From Rostrohypoxylon terebratum (taxonomy: Eukaryota > Ascomycota > Sordariomycetes > Xylariales > Hypoxylaceae), in NCBI GenBank assembly GCA_022497145.1, contig MU385873.1:62001-126000 (forward strand): a stretch of DNA of 64,000 nt. The letters run 5' to 3'. The notes beneath the pieces were generated by a model. The model was not told the origin of the DNA and did not search any database. It worked only from the letters and a program-made list of their open reading frames with translations. A program made the position numbers and the translations under genes. This document shows, in pieces, positions 1 to 13,230 of this stretch (the stretch's first letter is position 1; each line of letters begins with the position of its first letter).

Positions 1-1836
1 TATTACACCATAAAGCTTGCTCTTCGCCAGATCAGCACGAGGTCATCCGACTCAGCCTCCATATATATGAGATTCCTTAAGGAGGATATAGTGAGGATAT
101 AGTCGGAGTAAACGCGGAGTCTAGCCTCGAGTGTGCGTAGGGTCACCTCAGTCCATCCAGTCTGAAAATGTGATGAGATAAGACGCGCGATTCGATATTG
201 GCGACGAGTTCTCGGAGCTTCCCCGCATGAAATACATGAAATATTCAAAGCAAGGTTGCAATAAATTGCACATCTTATCGAATTCCAGGGGATAGATAGG
301 CTGACTTTGTGAGAACGGGAGATGGCGGTCAATGCATCCAATATGCTCTTCAACTTATTAATTTTGACAAGTCTGTGCGCTGCAGATGAAGAGCGAACTA
401 AATCGTCAGCGAGGTTTGAGATACTAGTACATTGGATAGTTGTTTGGGAACTACCCAGGAGCTAGGTAGGGCTCCTGATCGCGACATATACCCCAGCCCC
501 CTAGCCCAATAGATATCTAATTTTCAATCTACATGCATCCATGGATTCTACATACTAAGTACATGCCCAGTAGTCGACTACCTAGGCCCTAGGTGGAGAT
601 CCCGTTCAGCCCGTCTAGACTATCTTTATTAGTCGATGGAGCGGAACGTAGCCGAAAGTAAGACTGCAAGATTCCCGTCCCTTTTCCCTTCCCGCTGTCT
701 GCTTGGTTGCTCAGTTGAGATGGCTTAAATTTTTTTATCGCAGCCATCCCGGACCGTCCAATGAGATATGCCGTGCTTAGTGTTTTACATCCCATGGCGT
801 TGATCATAACTGGAATCCTGGGAACTGGCAGCCAACGGTTGAGGTTGAAGCGCATTTACTGTACTATGTAAAACATTATGGGGTTGTAGTTGTAGTGTTG
901 GTCGACTACTAGGTAGATAGGTAGGAGGTAGGTAGTCGCTGCTAGTCGACTGTCAAGGTGACAACGTTGGATGGGAAAAGTTGAGCTATATGTACAAATC
1001 ACATTAAGACTTCTCAGGCTGAGAGCGATTTGCAGCAAGCTCGTAGCCTCGCAATATCTTAGCGTTGTATCTGTCATTTCGCTTCTAAGGCTCTTGGTTC
1101 TCTTGGTTACGCTATTGACAGGTCGATATGGAGGGTTGATGGCATCTTAACGTCGACGGAGCAGGGGGAAGGGAGGGGGTAGGGAACGGGGAGAACATTC
1201 GATAAGTATCCGGGCTGCCCCTGGCTGACATCGTATCGACTATATCTTGGGGTATGACAATATGCAAGGGACTGGTGTGAGGAGAATGCGTAATCGGCAA
1301 GCTCTGGCAAGCTCTGGATTGAGGCTGCTATTCGATACCTCCGGACTGGGTAGTTTAATAGCTTTTTAAGCTAAACTGCTTCTTGTCTCCATGTAGGCCA
1401 TTGTAGGCCGTTGTCATTGAGACCTGCGGGGCCGACATGAGGAAAAAAATGTTCCTAATGCGCGACAGCTGCAACCCCCGAACCGATCCTGGACAATTGG
1501 GTTGTACAGAGTGCTCTAGAATACGATCTCACTAATTGTGAGGCATTTCAAATATAGCATCGAGGGATTCGTGCGAGTTTGGGGGTCGTAACACGAGAAA
1601 GTCCGGCTTCGTCGGTGAGTGTCGGTTCAAGACCTGAGCATTGGTAGATTGGGATGAAGATCTAATACCCAAACTTTCGAGGACTGGGTGTGATATGTTG
1701 TCACTCCTGTCCCTCGTCGGAACATGTATTACTGATGACAACGCAATAGGTCAGAATTATGGCGGTTTCCAGTGTTTCCATTGTATTTTATATCATACTC
1801 CACAGGCACATGTGTATGTGAATATGTATGCCATCC

Positions 1837-1865
1837 GCATTGCTTTAGGCATGCCTAGGCAATGC
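1837..1865. repeat. 29-bp near-perfect palindrome
   Basis: GCATTGC and GCAATGC arms flank a TAGGCATGCCTA core. Only the two bases following the left arm break symmetry. A related GCTTAAGGCATG copy follows immediately. It could form a hairpin or bind a dimeric protein; no function is evident. Confidence 0.6.
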
Positions 1866-2416
1866 TTAAGGCATGTCTAAGATCATGCTTGAACCTACCT
1901 ATTCAAGTATGTAACTGTATCTTCGGTACGCGCGCTCAATCGCAACGAGGTAATATGCATACTTAGATCTGACTATTCTTTCCTAATCGAGCTGCGGTTC
2001 TAGATGCTACAGATGCTACCAGCCTCAACTTTCCCCGTTTCTCCATCTTCCTGCCACTACGGCGACCAATCTTGACATGTTCTCGTACCAATTTCTATTT
2101 TAACCACATATACTGCTGTACATACATATCACCTATCGCGAGCCAACGACTAGCACCGGCGGCACGGCATTATACGCTGTGCTCCCTAGTTGATTAGCTC
2201 AAAATAACCAAGGTTGAGCGCACGCAGGAAAGAAAGAAGAGCGCGTGCTCTTGTTGAGGTAACATAGATAGCATGCTGGCACCCATCGGTGAGGAAGCGA
2301 GAGCCACGACGTCCATGTGCGCCGTGCGTGGGATGATCGTCTTTAGTGGGGTAGACAGTTAAACAATAACGACAATAGCTTGGTTAATTCGAGCCTTTAG
2401 AGGGGAGGGTCTTAGA

Positions 2417-2444
2417 GCGCCTTAAAGCACCTTAAAGCACCTTA
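2417..2444. repeat. Short tandem repeat (CCTTAAAGCA)n
   Basis: About two and a half copies of a ten-base unit (first copy slightly divergent) lie in intergenic DNA. Confidence 0.6.
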
Positions 2445-4827
2445 TGGACAACCCTGGCAGCCTGGAAATCCTTAAAGGGAAAGGATTAATGTCCGATGGA
2501 GAACGGAAAGGGGAGAGAATGATGGGGGAAGAGAGACAAATTATAAGAAGAAAAAGTCCGTAAATCATATATGTTCATAGTTTATAGTAGGTACACATGA
2601 TATATATTGTGTGGAATGATACCTATCCATGTAGTATGCGAAAATCTTGTTGTTGTTCTTGTACTGTACTTTGACTCGGTCATCTTCGTCGTTGTCTTTT
2701 TCTCTTTCTCCAGGGTATCCTAGGCCCTAGGGCACCAGGGGAAAGAAACTGGGGAGAAACTGGGATAGGTAAAAAAGAAGAAGGCTGTTATGTCGAATCG
2801 CTGTCAGCGACCCTTGCATTCATCTACCAACGAACTTCCTCGTCACTCTCTTTTACCGCCGCGCCGAGCCTTAGTAAATGCATTATAGCCAATCATCCCG
2901 CTCGGCTTCAATACCCCTTGCCGGCAACAGTCCAATCCTAGCTTCTAACCGCCCTTTCACCACAGTCGGCGCTACTGCGAGGAACGACGTTCGTCAACAT
3001 CCATTCTCACTTGCCCCAGCTAATCCACTTACGGATTACCTTGGATTACCTTTTTACCCAACCACATCTCACGTCTACCATTCTCCTCAGCACTCTAAAA
3101 AATAGCCAAATGAACCTTTCCATGCTCCATGTTCCATGACCATGACCATGACTCCCCTATCTACATACTATGTACATGGCCTCACTCTTGCAACTCGAGC
3201 TAAAAGAGATGAGAGATGAGCCAATTCATGCTCCCAAGGAATGCTGTCCAACGAAGGGCTAGTGGCCATTCTTAAACAGGTCTCATGCTACGCAATCACG
3301 TCCACCCACCACAGTGTACTTGGGTGTGTTCTGCCAGTTATGTCGCCTCGTTAGGTTGCTAGCTGCGCCTTAAACCTCAAACCGCCCCCGAGCTTCCTTT
3401 GGAGAAACCTGGGTCCAAAAATCCGACGATGGTGATTCTTGGAATAACCATATCCACGGGTTTTGCTAGCACTCACGCCTATGACGACTGCCAAAGCCAT
3501 GTATCACCGGGTAGTCAAAATGCCGCAGAGCTCATGCGACTGACATTTTGATGTTTTACTCTGATAACTCATGTAGTCTATTTCTAGCTATCCCGCCCAG
3601 TGGCGAAGCTCGACGAGCCTCAATGCACCAAGCAGAGAGGAAGAAATACATTAGAGATGACACTAAATATACCAACTTTACCAATTATACTACATGAATT
3701 CCCAGTACCAGAGCCATGTACATTACTTGCGATGTACTATACCCTTCCGGTTCTCTCCCCTGTCTTGCATGATCCATCGCACTACTGTATTGAGGACGAT
3801 TCGATCACCTTGCTACCTTGCTACCCTGAACTGTGCCCCTGTCCACTCGGCATGCGATGGCTGATCAGACCCCTGCGAGATACTGCCAATGTATGTAGAC
3901 CTGGGCTTAGCCGGACCCGTATCCGCTCTAGATATGGCCGCTCGGTTCTTTACTACGTAGTATATGCGATCTGGGCCATTGAGAGCTCAGAACAACTCCT
4001 CTTTAGGCGCTGGACTTCTTGACAGGCGATACACGTCTTATTTGCTCTCGCACACCCCCCAAGCTTCGACCGAGAGCGTCTTTCTTTTTACTCCCTCGCC
4101 TCTTATTCATCGACGCAGTCGTCCCCTTCCTGTATACACGGCCCCAGGTCCTTTATGCAGCAGACAGGCATCTCCCAAGCCATTCTGATTCAAATATAGT
4201 GACACTGCCGCTACCGTAGCACGCACCCACGAGGAAATAATCGGATTAACACGCCTCTGTGCTACATACCCGATTCTCTCTCCACCTCAGAAACCTGAAC
4301 CTCCTCCTCATATTCTAACCTCTACAACCCGCTCTCCCAACATTTAGGGGACTACAAAGAGGAAAGTTTAGGAGCCATCAGTAACCTTCCGAGCCGGCGC
4401 AACCATAGCAGCGTGCTATCGTGGAACCCGACGCCGTCCCTCGAGCTAATTGCGCATCTAATTCTCGTAGAAGTCGAAAAACCCCCCATAATCTCTGGCA
4501 CGAGGGGGGAAAACGAGAGGAACGAAGGCATTCATCCGGGAACGGGCAGGTTTTAGGTGTTGCGTGTGATGTTCGGGGGCCGAATTGTGTAGCGCTCCCC
4601 GCTTGCTTGGAAACTGGGAGTATTATCTCGCGGATATACACGCAAGTCGAGGTTAGTTGGCATGTCTCGTTCTGTTCCCGGTTTTTCGGCCAGTTGGCCT
4701 TCTCGCTTCATGTCTTTGCGCACCGACATGATCTACAAGAGCCCCCTTCCCCAATTCGCTTCCGCCTTAAGCGATACTACCATGACATGCCATGATATTA
4801 ATGTTCTGCTAGGTGAATAGTACCACG

Positions 4828-7800
4828 ATGTCGTCCTCGAGCTACCAGACGATGCCCCGGCATCGCAATGCTGCCTCCACGAGCTCGGCCGGGCGCTCTT
4901 CAAGAAAAGGAAAGGTTCCCGCCGAGCCGAGAGACTTCACATCGCCGACTACCTTGGTCAGATACTTTGAGCCCACGGCAGCAACAGCTTCAATGCTGTT
5001 GTACGGACGTGAGTAGATGTTGTTATCTCCGAATAGACTTCTGTAGCTGACTTATTGAGAACAGAGGGTAGCTCGGTAGTCGTAGCGCATCACGATAGCC
5101 TAACGATCGAGAGGCGATTCTCACGCCATTCCGCAGAAATTCATCTCTTAGCCGTGGACACGCAAAGTGAAATTGGAGCGGGACGATTGGTAGTGAGTTA
5201 CGATGCGGACATGACCGCAATCGTTTGGGACTTAATGACAGGTGACGAAGTTGCTCGTTTTGCTTCGTATGAAACTCTTACATGCGCAGCTTGGATGCGT
5301 AACGGAAACGTCGCATTCGGTATGTCTTACTCTTCGATGATGCTATCGTCAACCACATACTAATATCAGGGGTATAGGCAATACGCAAGGAAATGTCATT
5401 CTCTTTGAACCGACTACGTCTGAGCACATCTCCGCACGAACTATAGATCAAATACCAATAACAGGTCTAGCTCCTGCGGCTGATTGTAGGACTTTTGCTA
5501 TTGGGTAAGTTTTCAACTGTCTTGACTCTCCTGAGTCTAGCTCCGTGTAACTCTTGGACTATATCTAAGCAATACCTCTCAAGATATCAAAATGGTTCTC
5601 TCCTTGTTGCTACCCTCCAGCCTCGCTTCACAATTCTGCACAATTTAAGCACCTCGAGGGCACCGTCGCCCATAGTGAACTTGGCATGGCACGCCTCATC
5701 CTCTCGGCAAAAGTCGGATATGTTGGCTGTGCAGACTAACGATGGCGACCTCAGGGTCTGGAGTGTGGCGAAGTCGTTCAACAGTGAAGATCCTGCAAAG
5801 GTGGTCAGGATCTTAAAACGTACGGAGAATTATCAGAACGGACCCAACTGGATGGGTTGGTCTAAGAATGGTCGCATTATCCAGTATTCTGAAGGGTAAG
5901 GCCCACACTATGCATGATCACAACTACGCGCGCGCCAAGTCTACCTAGTAGATGTTCAATGCTGATGATATCATTGGTTTATAGGGAGACCCTCTCGTGG
6001 GATGTTCGAACAAAACATGTCACTAAGGACAGCATCCCGACTCTGGAGCATGTCCGCGGCCTTGCCGTCTATGGGCCGGGTGCGACCTTGTTCACCCTTG
6101 GTGCCAACAATACCGTCCAACAATTTGACCTGAACACGCCATCTATGATGGTTGCTAACGTCCAGCATCCTGCTAATCTTTTGCCACCGTCTCCTCCGGT
6201 CTCGATCGAGGAGCAGCCTGAGCAGGGTGTCGTTATCATCGGTACTTCTGAGTCGGACTCGTCAATCCCTATCAACCCTGAGGTATCCGAGAGCGATGAC
6301 GATCACATGTCGCCTTTCGCCAGGCTCACTCGCGGGGCGGACTCGACCGCTGACACAATTGACCAGGATAGGTACATGGCGCAAAGCCCAGTTTCTTCGA
6401 GGAGCCATTCGACTATTTCTAAGTCGTCTACTGGTTCCGGCGTAAGGGGTCAATACCCAGCTTCGGTCATGTCACGTGGAATGACTGAGAATACTTACAT
6501 TTCTGCTGGATCGTCACTAAGGTCTTCGGCAATGCCGCCATACGGTGACAAGGACGCTTACTCGATTAGCAGCATTAGCTCCGCTTCGATTACCTCGTCC
6601 TCCCGCTCTCATCGTCGACCATCTCGGCTAAGGAACGAAGTTCTACATAGTCCTGAGGAGTCCAAGGTCCATGATCTCTTCAAGTTCACGAGGAGCCGTC
6701 TCCACGATATCCCATACAAGCACGTTTCTTTGGCTGACCAATCCCGTCTCACTAACGATGACCTTCGACGACAGATGCTCAGCATTATCTTTGGGTGGAA
6801 CGGGGAGATCGAAGACCTTATTCGCGATGAGATGTCCCGACACCCTCTAGGTTCACCGGGTCGTATCCTTCTCGCGAAATGGCTAGGTGACATCGACGCG
6901 GATGTGATGACTGCCACATCTGAGAACATGACCTCTTCGGATTGGATGTTGTTAGCTCTTAGCGGAATTGGTGGTCAAGCTTCTCAGCACAAACTCGGAC
7001 GTGCGTATGTGCAACGTCTGTTGGAGAACGGTGATGTGCACGCAGCGGCTACCATTATGATTGGAATGGGTGACCAGAACGATGCTATTGAGATTTACGT
7101 GTCTCACAAGAAGTACATGGAAGCTCTCATCCTGCTCTGCCTTTTCTTCCCCGGCGTGTGGGAACGACAGTCTCAGATTATCAAGAAATGGGGAGAATTC
7201 GCTGTTCAGCATGGCCAACAGCAGCTGGCAATCCGATGGTAAGTCTAATTGAAATCCAAAATTGACATGTTGCACTGTACTGACAGTGACGAATAGCTTT
7301 GCTTGCACTGGCGTCGAGTCTACCGAGCCCTGGACTTCGCCATCTGCTGCTCAGCTAACCTTCCAATCCATGAACCCGAGCATTCCGGAGATCCTGAGCC
7401 CACCCCTTTCTCCTCCAGGTTTGAACCGTGGACCACAGCGTAGCATCGCGAAGACATCGGCATTGAAGCTCATCACCTCCTTTGGTGACCAAGGAAAGAA
7501 GTCGAAGTTCTTCGCGTCTGGTGGTGATGGAGGTCAAACTCCTATTGCCGCTGGTGTCACGCCGATAGCTGAATCTGCAGTTTCTCCCGGTGTTCATGGT
7601 GACCCTAGCACTGCGTTCCTTCGTCCTTCTCAGCGAAGCGCCTACAACACCCCCGCCACTGCTAAGCCCACTACTCCCGGTGGATTTGGACGACAGCGTC
7701 TTCCCTCGATAGGAGAGATCCCACACGATGCCCTTCCGCGCAATCTAGAGGCTGGAGATCTGCCAACTCCCCCAAGTGACCAGGTTCCTGAGATGGCCCA

Positions 7801-10273
7801 AGCTCAACGTGCTCACCACGCCCGCAATGCTTCAGCTGACGAAAGATATGATATTGGATTATCCGTACCAAGAGCATCCACGGCAAGCCCGATGATGGTG
7901 AAGGAAAGTCTCCGACGCAAGGAAGCGCCTCCACCGTCGCCATCCCCGCAATCACTTGCCGCACTAATGCAACAAGGCCGCTCGAGCCGTAACGGGGCTC
8001 GAGAGCGCAAGCCTGAGGGCATGGAATTGAAGATCCACTCGCTTGAGGCCGCCATGGGTGACATCACTTCTCCAGAACAGTCGGTCGCGTCATCTACTCG
8101 TTTCCATTGGCCAAGCCGCCGTCGTGGACCGGGTTCGATCGCAGGCTCCGTCACGTCCAATTCCAGCGCAGGACGAAGCTACCGAACCAACCCAACGGGT
8201 CACGGAGGCCGCGGCTTGAACGAGTACATCCACAGCTTGGACACCGCATCCCACTATTCTAGAAAACAACGTAGTCGGGAAAGCAGCCGCCATCGTGAGG
8301 ACAAACATGGGCGAAGCCGTGAGAGTAGCCGCAACGGCCGAGCTCACGAACAAGAAAGCTCGGAGGACAGAGGTAGAGGTATTTCCCGAAATTGGACACC
8401 CAAGCCCGCCAAACGATCTCCCACTTCCCCTGTACCCATGTCACCCGAAGATCTAATCAACTTGAGCACACCAGGACGCAATGACAATGGACCTAATGAA
8501 GAGTTTGAATCTGGTGAGCCGGTTACCGTTCGCAAGTCTAGCCAAATCAGACGAACTTCACCCCAGAGCACTCGCGGGACCAGTCGTGCTACTAGCCGTA
8601 CTGGTCGTCAGCGAAGCCTAGAAAGGAGGCCTCCGGCACTCACTTTAGAACCTCGCGGTAGGAGCAAGAGCCGCGGTGACGGTTCCTTGATGAGGTCCCC
8701 TTCATCGCCATTGCCCATGTCCGCTCCGATGAAGTTCTACGGATCCGACGATGAGGAAGACTATCGAGCTGCTGTCGCAGCACAGGAGCAGTTCAGGGCC
8801 AGACATAACCGAAGCGGCAGCCAGAAGGATCCTTCTTCTCCTGCCGTCTCTAGAGCTAGAGATCGGTCCCAGAGCCGAAGGCGAAACAAGACGCCGGCCG
8901 AGCAAGAGCAACCCCCGGCGCCCCCAGTGCCCATGCAGCAAATCCAACTCACATTGCAAGTGCAAACACCGCCTCCTCAGCAGTCAAGCACCCCCCGTGC
9001 CGGGGACCTCAAGTTGATCTCGGCTGAAAGACAGGCGAAGAAAGAGGCGGCAGCTCGCGAACTAGAGGAACGTCGCAAGTCTCTTGCTCGTCGTCCCTCG
9101 GCACCGCCAATTCCTCATCCGGATGAGTTGTCTCCGATCGTGTCTCGCCCACCGAGTGCATTTGAGCTCCCCCAGACGACTTTTGTGCCTCCTAGGGACG
9201 TTCCGGCTAGAAGCCATACGGCAGACCCGCATAGGAGCTCTCACACGCGTAGCGGAACCGTGCCTATGATCGGTCTCCCAGCAACGCCTAAGGCCATGCG
9301 TCTTCAGTTCCAGTCCCACAAGCTCGACGTGCCGGCCATCCCAGCCGCTTACAAGTCGTCGTCCGGATCTTCGGGCCAGCCGTCTCCTGACCGACCCATC
9401 ACGGGCAACAGCTCGCCTACCAAGTCTCCCAAAATGTCCCCAGAGAAGGAATCGTCGCCGCCTCTAACTCTCCTTCCTTCGACCGTCTACTCTCCTCCGG
9501 CGCGCCCGAACATCCCACGATGCATGTCCGCTCCCATTCCCGAGGAGCACCCCCCTCACTCCGCTCATTCCGCTCACCAGGGGATGCAGGCCAACAACCA
9601 ACCTCCCCGCCGAGGATCCATTACAGCTAGGAAGATGAGCGGTGATGGCAGCGCGGGGCTTCCCGGCATCCAGGAGACTCTAGGAGCTGGCAGGCATTCT
9701 AGGAGGACTTCCCGAGACGACCAGATCCCGCCTCCGCCTCCGCCCCCACCAGTCTTGAAGGAGCTTCAACATTTGGCTACCCCTCCCCCGCCCCCTCCGG
9801 CTCCTCTACCTGGCGCGAGGTCCAATGTGTACACTCAGCCGTCTGGCTCTGGAACCATTGAGATCGTGATGGACGAGGAAGAGCAGAACCTAGCTCCTGC
9901 CCCTCTCGTGATCCCCGAGCAGCCACTCGTACCGGCCTCCAGCCCCCCCGTAGTATCTCCAGTGCGCGGCCACAGCCGGAACGCAAGTTTCACCGACAAC
10001 AGTCTTGCCGGACGAATTGGCCGTGTCACCGAGAAGATGCGATCCGCGAGCCGCGGCCGAACTAGCTCTATCCTTGGCAGCAGGACCAAGTCGCCTGATG
10101 CCACCAATATTCCCTATGAGAGCGTTCCTCCCCCAGTAAGCATGCACAACAACACTGGATTCACATCCCCCATTAGCCAGCAATCTGTTGAGCGCCACCC
10201 TCGCGAGGTCCGAGCCGCTTACCAAGAGCGCTTGGAATACGGCAGCGGCCTTCACGCGAGCGAGATGATCTAA
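4828..10273 (+). CDS. WD40-repeat protein with helical middle and long disordered tail
   Basis: Six exons: 4828..5008, 5065..5319, 5378..5504, 5584..5895, 5985..7238, 7297..10273; all junctions keep frame (one acceptor is AAG), giving 1701 aa. Residues 1 to about 360 read as WD40 blades, with phrases such as VIVWDL-like strands, GDLRVWSV and SWDVRTKHV. About 520-725 is helical and solenoid-like, ending in a WCFACTG stretch, reminiscent of the helical repeats after the WD domain in Gemin5-type proteins. From about 740 to the end it is low-complexity, rich in Ser, Pro, Arg and Gln, with RSRSR-like patches, many SP/TP sites and two poly-Pro runs near residues 1520-1545. The protein looks like a WD40 scaffold conserved in filamentous fungi. 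A specific pathway cannot be assigned. The start is the first ATG (4828) in frame with the WD domain. Confidence 0.85.
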
Positions 10274-12302
10274 GCCGATTTCCTCAACTAATACCATTCC
10301 AATCAAACAAATACGAATTTGCATTATCTCCTCTCTGTAGCAGACATCTATGTCTGTTACTCAATATTTTTTTACTTTATATACGACCGCATCATCTTGG
10401 TATTCTTCTGCATCTCAGCATCGCTTTTTTGCATGGCGCCGGCGTTTTATATCAATCTTCTACCACTTCTCATCTTCATCATATTTCCTCATTGATACCA
10501 CTTCTTCCTCTATTTTCGGAGTCCTCTTTTATAACGCCCGCCATTTTTTTATCCCGCGCATGCGAACGAATATTCGAACTTTTATGTAGCTTTGTATGGA
10601 GGAGATGGGAGGTTGTAAACTACTATAACCCATGTAATGGCATTCGCGGGCAGAGAATTTGACGACCAAGACGTAATACCAATACCCTCAATACCCAACC
10701 CTCAACCGCTTACAATACCCCTTGTTTCTCCATACTAAGCAAACACCCAATTCTGCTTCTCTTCTGCAATGAAACACTTTGTACACTTCTAAACCGGGGC
10801 AAAAAGACTCGCCGTCGGGAACCCCATTGTTTCACCTATCTCCGACCATGCGCGAGCACCGTCGAAGAACAAAACTTCATTTTGGAAATCTTTTACTACT
10901 ACTACGTACCTTAACGACTTTATGACCTTATCTACATTCGGGGGAAAGAAACGGGAAACAGAAAAACGGAAACTCGTGAAAGAACAACAACAACAACAAC
11001 AAATACCCTTAGCTACCTAGCTTGCGTTTGGAATTTTGGATGGGAAACTCCCCTTGAAGACCCTTCCCCTTCCGTGGTGAGACGGAGCAAGGGGAAAGGG
11101 TTGTTTTATGTACCTATCTACACAGAAACGAGGCAGCAGTTATTGACGATGATGACCCTTTTTGGAACGAAGCGGGAGAGGGAGGACGGGAAAATGGGTA
11201 ACGAGACAAAGTTCCCAGAAGAGAAAAGTCGTAACGACAAGAATGGTGCTGCCTCACGGCATCTTTATTCTTCGCTTCTTAAACCTTTTTACCTGCAGCT
11301 TTGACTTGGTATTATTGGAGATTTATGCCGAGCCCAAGTTTTTTGGTGGCTTGGTTTCTAATTTTTTGACGAGTCTGTTATTATAGTATACCTTAGTTTT
11401 TGCGCATAGTCAATTGGGAGTTTATGGTGATCTTATTTTGATATGGACTTTGAGTGTTGTGAGAACGTGAACGCTGTGAGGATCTGTCAAAAATGTAAAG
11501 ATCTTGATGGGTGTGGTGTAGCCCCACTCTTGCGAAAACCTGAAAATAGTATCCTCGAGGTGACGGGTTCAAATGTGACTTGGAAACACTTTTTGCGGCT
11601 TCAAAAAGGTATAATAAATAAAATATTATGATGCAAAGACACAACATAAACACGGTCTAGATTTTGAAAATGGAAAAAATAAAAATAAACGGAGTTGACA
11701 TCTCCATCTTCTTCTACTAGCCCAAATCCCTGAGCCAACGTTATCCACCACACCACGCGATGGGGGAGATACTCTGCAGAGTGAAGCCTCCCTGAAGGTT
11801 ACTCTCCATTTCCTAAGACTACCTAGTCAACACTGGTTACCCAAGTGGATAGGCGGTCACCACGGCGTTTGCGGTGGGCGCGGCTCAAGGGTTCTTATGG
11901 AATTGGGATTAGTGGAAGAAGAATTTCAAGCGCCTTCGCCAAATGACCACTACAGTCAGAAAAATTCGATGAAATTTTAGATTATATGGGAACTGGCGGC
12001 AAAACTTCGGGTTACCGCAAATCGGCATTTACGACCTCCGATGACGAGTACCTTAGCCATGACCTTAGCACCTACCTCGCGATGTTTCGAACTACGCTTC
12101 ACTGCGGCTTCAGAGTTTCTAAAGTATCGCACCGTCGAACTTTATAAGAACATATGACAGATCTAATTGTTCTAATGTATCTAACCTGCGAAGATTGTTG
12201 TGATTTTCTCAACTCTAAACAATTACAATCCATATGCCATATGCCACTCTCAACCAAAACCAATTGTAACTAGCAACAACAATAGCAACAGCAACGATAA
12301 CA
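10274..12302. other. Intergenic, no supported gene
   Basis: The interval between the WD40 gene and the PIG-H gene holds no convincing protein frame. It has an AAC trinucleotide run at about 10983-11002. The segment 11755-11960 has a few short inverted-repeat arms and could hide a non-coding RNA, but no box motif supports a class. The final 300 bases are the likely PIG-H promoter. Confidence 0.55.
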
Positions 12303-13073
12303 ATGTTAACGACGGCACCGTACTTGCGCATACGACGACCCTCCCCTACTACGGCCGAGTTCGTCGTATCGACGCTACCTCCATCGACCATACCGCTGCG
12401 CATCACCCTCGCGGCCATCGACTTCCTACGTCTTGTGCTTAGTCTCGGCGTAGCGTTGCTATTATACTCAGTTTGGGTTCAAAGTCCGTACTCGACCCCA
12501 ACAGCGTCTCTCGAACAATTCTCGTCCCCAGCTCTATCGTTCTCGCCGCTCGAACTAGCCACGTCTTCTGACGTCGCTGCTCCTACAGTGGCTAGCAATG
12601 ATAATAGCGATGTCTCTCCATTCCAAGCCATCATCCGGCAAATCCTCCAAGCTCTCCTACAATCCCGCACCGGACAACTCTGCAGCACTCTCGCCTCCTC
12701 TCTCCCTATATGGATCACAGTCCCCTGTTCCCTTGGAATACTGTACGTGCTATCCCTACGCATTGGAATCGAAGAACGACTCCTCGTTCTCCGCGGCCTA
12801 GGTATCCAGACGAGCTCAAGCGGCGAGACCATTTTCTCCCCTCTTAAAACGCGCTTCATCCCGACCGACAAGATCCAAGACGTCTTGATCAACGAGGCCT
12901 TCCGCGGTTTCGAGGTGCGACATATACTAGTAGTAATCGTGGAAGACGAAGAGCACGTCGTCGTCGTGTTTCCCAAACTCCTACCGCGCCCACGCATACT
13001 GGAAAAGGTCTGGAGGGGCATAAGAGAGTGCTTGTACGAGCAGGAAGGGCACAAGGTAGACGGCAAATTCTAG
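12303..13073 (+). CDS. GPI15: GPI-GlcNAc transferase subunit PIG-H/Gpi15
   Basis: Single-exon 256-aa protein. The C-terminal half (about 155-245) carries the PIG-H domain: EERLLVLRGLGIQTSS, then RFIPTDKIQDVLINEAFRG, then a hydrophobic VVVFPKLLPR segment. Two hydrophobic spans, about 38-60 and 133-152, precede it, as in the family. PIG-H is a subunit of the ER-membrane complex that moves GlcNAc from UDP-GlcNAc to phosphatidylinositol, the first step of GPI-anchor synthesis. The GH72 enzyme in this window is a likely GPI-anchored client. The gene converges on the Deg1 gene, whose stop lies 158 bases away. The Ser/Thr-rich linker between the spans (about 62-115) is longer than in yeast. Identification rests on motif recognition. 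Confidence 0.88.
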   Translation: MLTTAPYLRIRRPSPTTAEFVVSTLPPSTIPLRITLAAIDFLRLVLSLGVALLLYSVWVQSPYSTPTASLEQFSSPALSFSPLELATSSDVAAPTVASNDNSDVSPFQAIIRQILQALLQSRTGQLCSTLASSLPIWITVPCSLGILYVLSLRIGIEERLLVLRGLGIQTSSSGETIFSPLKTRFIPTDKIQDVLINEAFRGFEVRHILVVIVEDEEHVVVVFPKLLPRPRILEKVWRGIRECLYEQEGHKVDGKF

Positions 13074-13230
13074 CAGTATGTGACGTCACGGCGTGACCCA
13101 GAAGAGGACTATGGACACGGAAAGTCGGTATAGAACGGCGTTTGGTTTGAATTTTACGCATGAAATATGATACCCCCAGCGGCGTTTTGTAGCTGAATTG
13201 TTCATGAGACATCAATGCATTATGCTATTT

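Larger units (their letters stand above)
1..4827. other. Gene-poor stretch, no supported gene
   Basis: I see no reading frame here with recognisable domains or consistent splicing. The longer frames begin at GTG or have no ATG and look random. The stretch carries CCTAGG/TAGGTA-type motifs near 578-594 and 900-935, a 29-bp near-palindrome at 1837-1865, and short tandem repeats at 2417-2444 and 3134-3152. The last few hundred bases are presumably the promoter and 5' leader of the WD40 gene. Confidence 0.6.

Noticed and set aside
3..353. 116-codon minus-strand frame at the left edge
   Set aside because: No recognisable domain, no supporting splice structure, and composition like random sequence; it may be chance.
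3600..4022. 140-codon plus-strand frame
   Set aside because: Begins at GTG, has no early ATG and no family resemblance.
4421..4795. 124-codon plus-strand frame before the WD40 gene
   Set aside because: GTG start, no domain, lies where the WD40 promoter should be.
5009..5064. Frameshifts in the 5' part of the WD40 gene
   Set aside because: All frame changes are resolved by short introns with consensus ends, so the gene is intact.
11540..11600. B-box-like GGTTCAAATGT resembling a tRNA gene
   Set aside because: No matching A box or cloverleaf arms at the right distance; not a tRNA.
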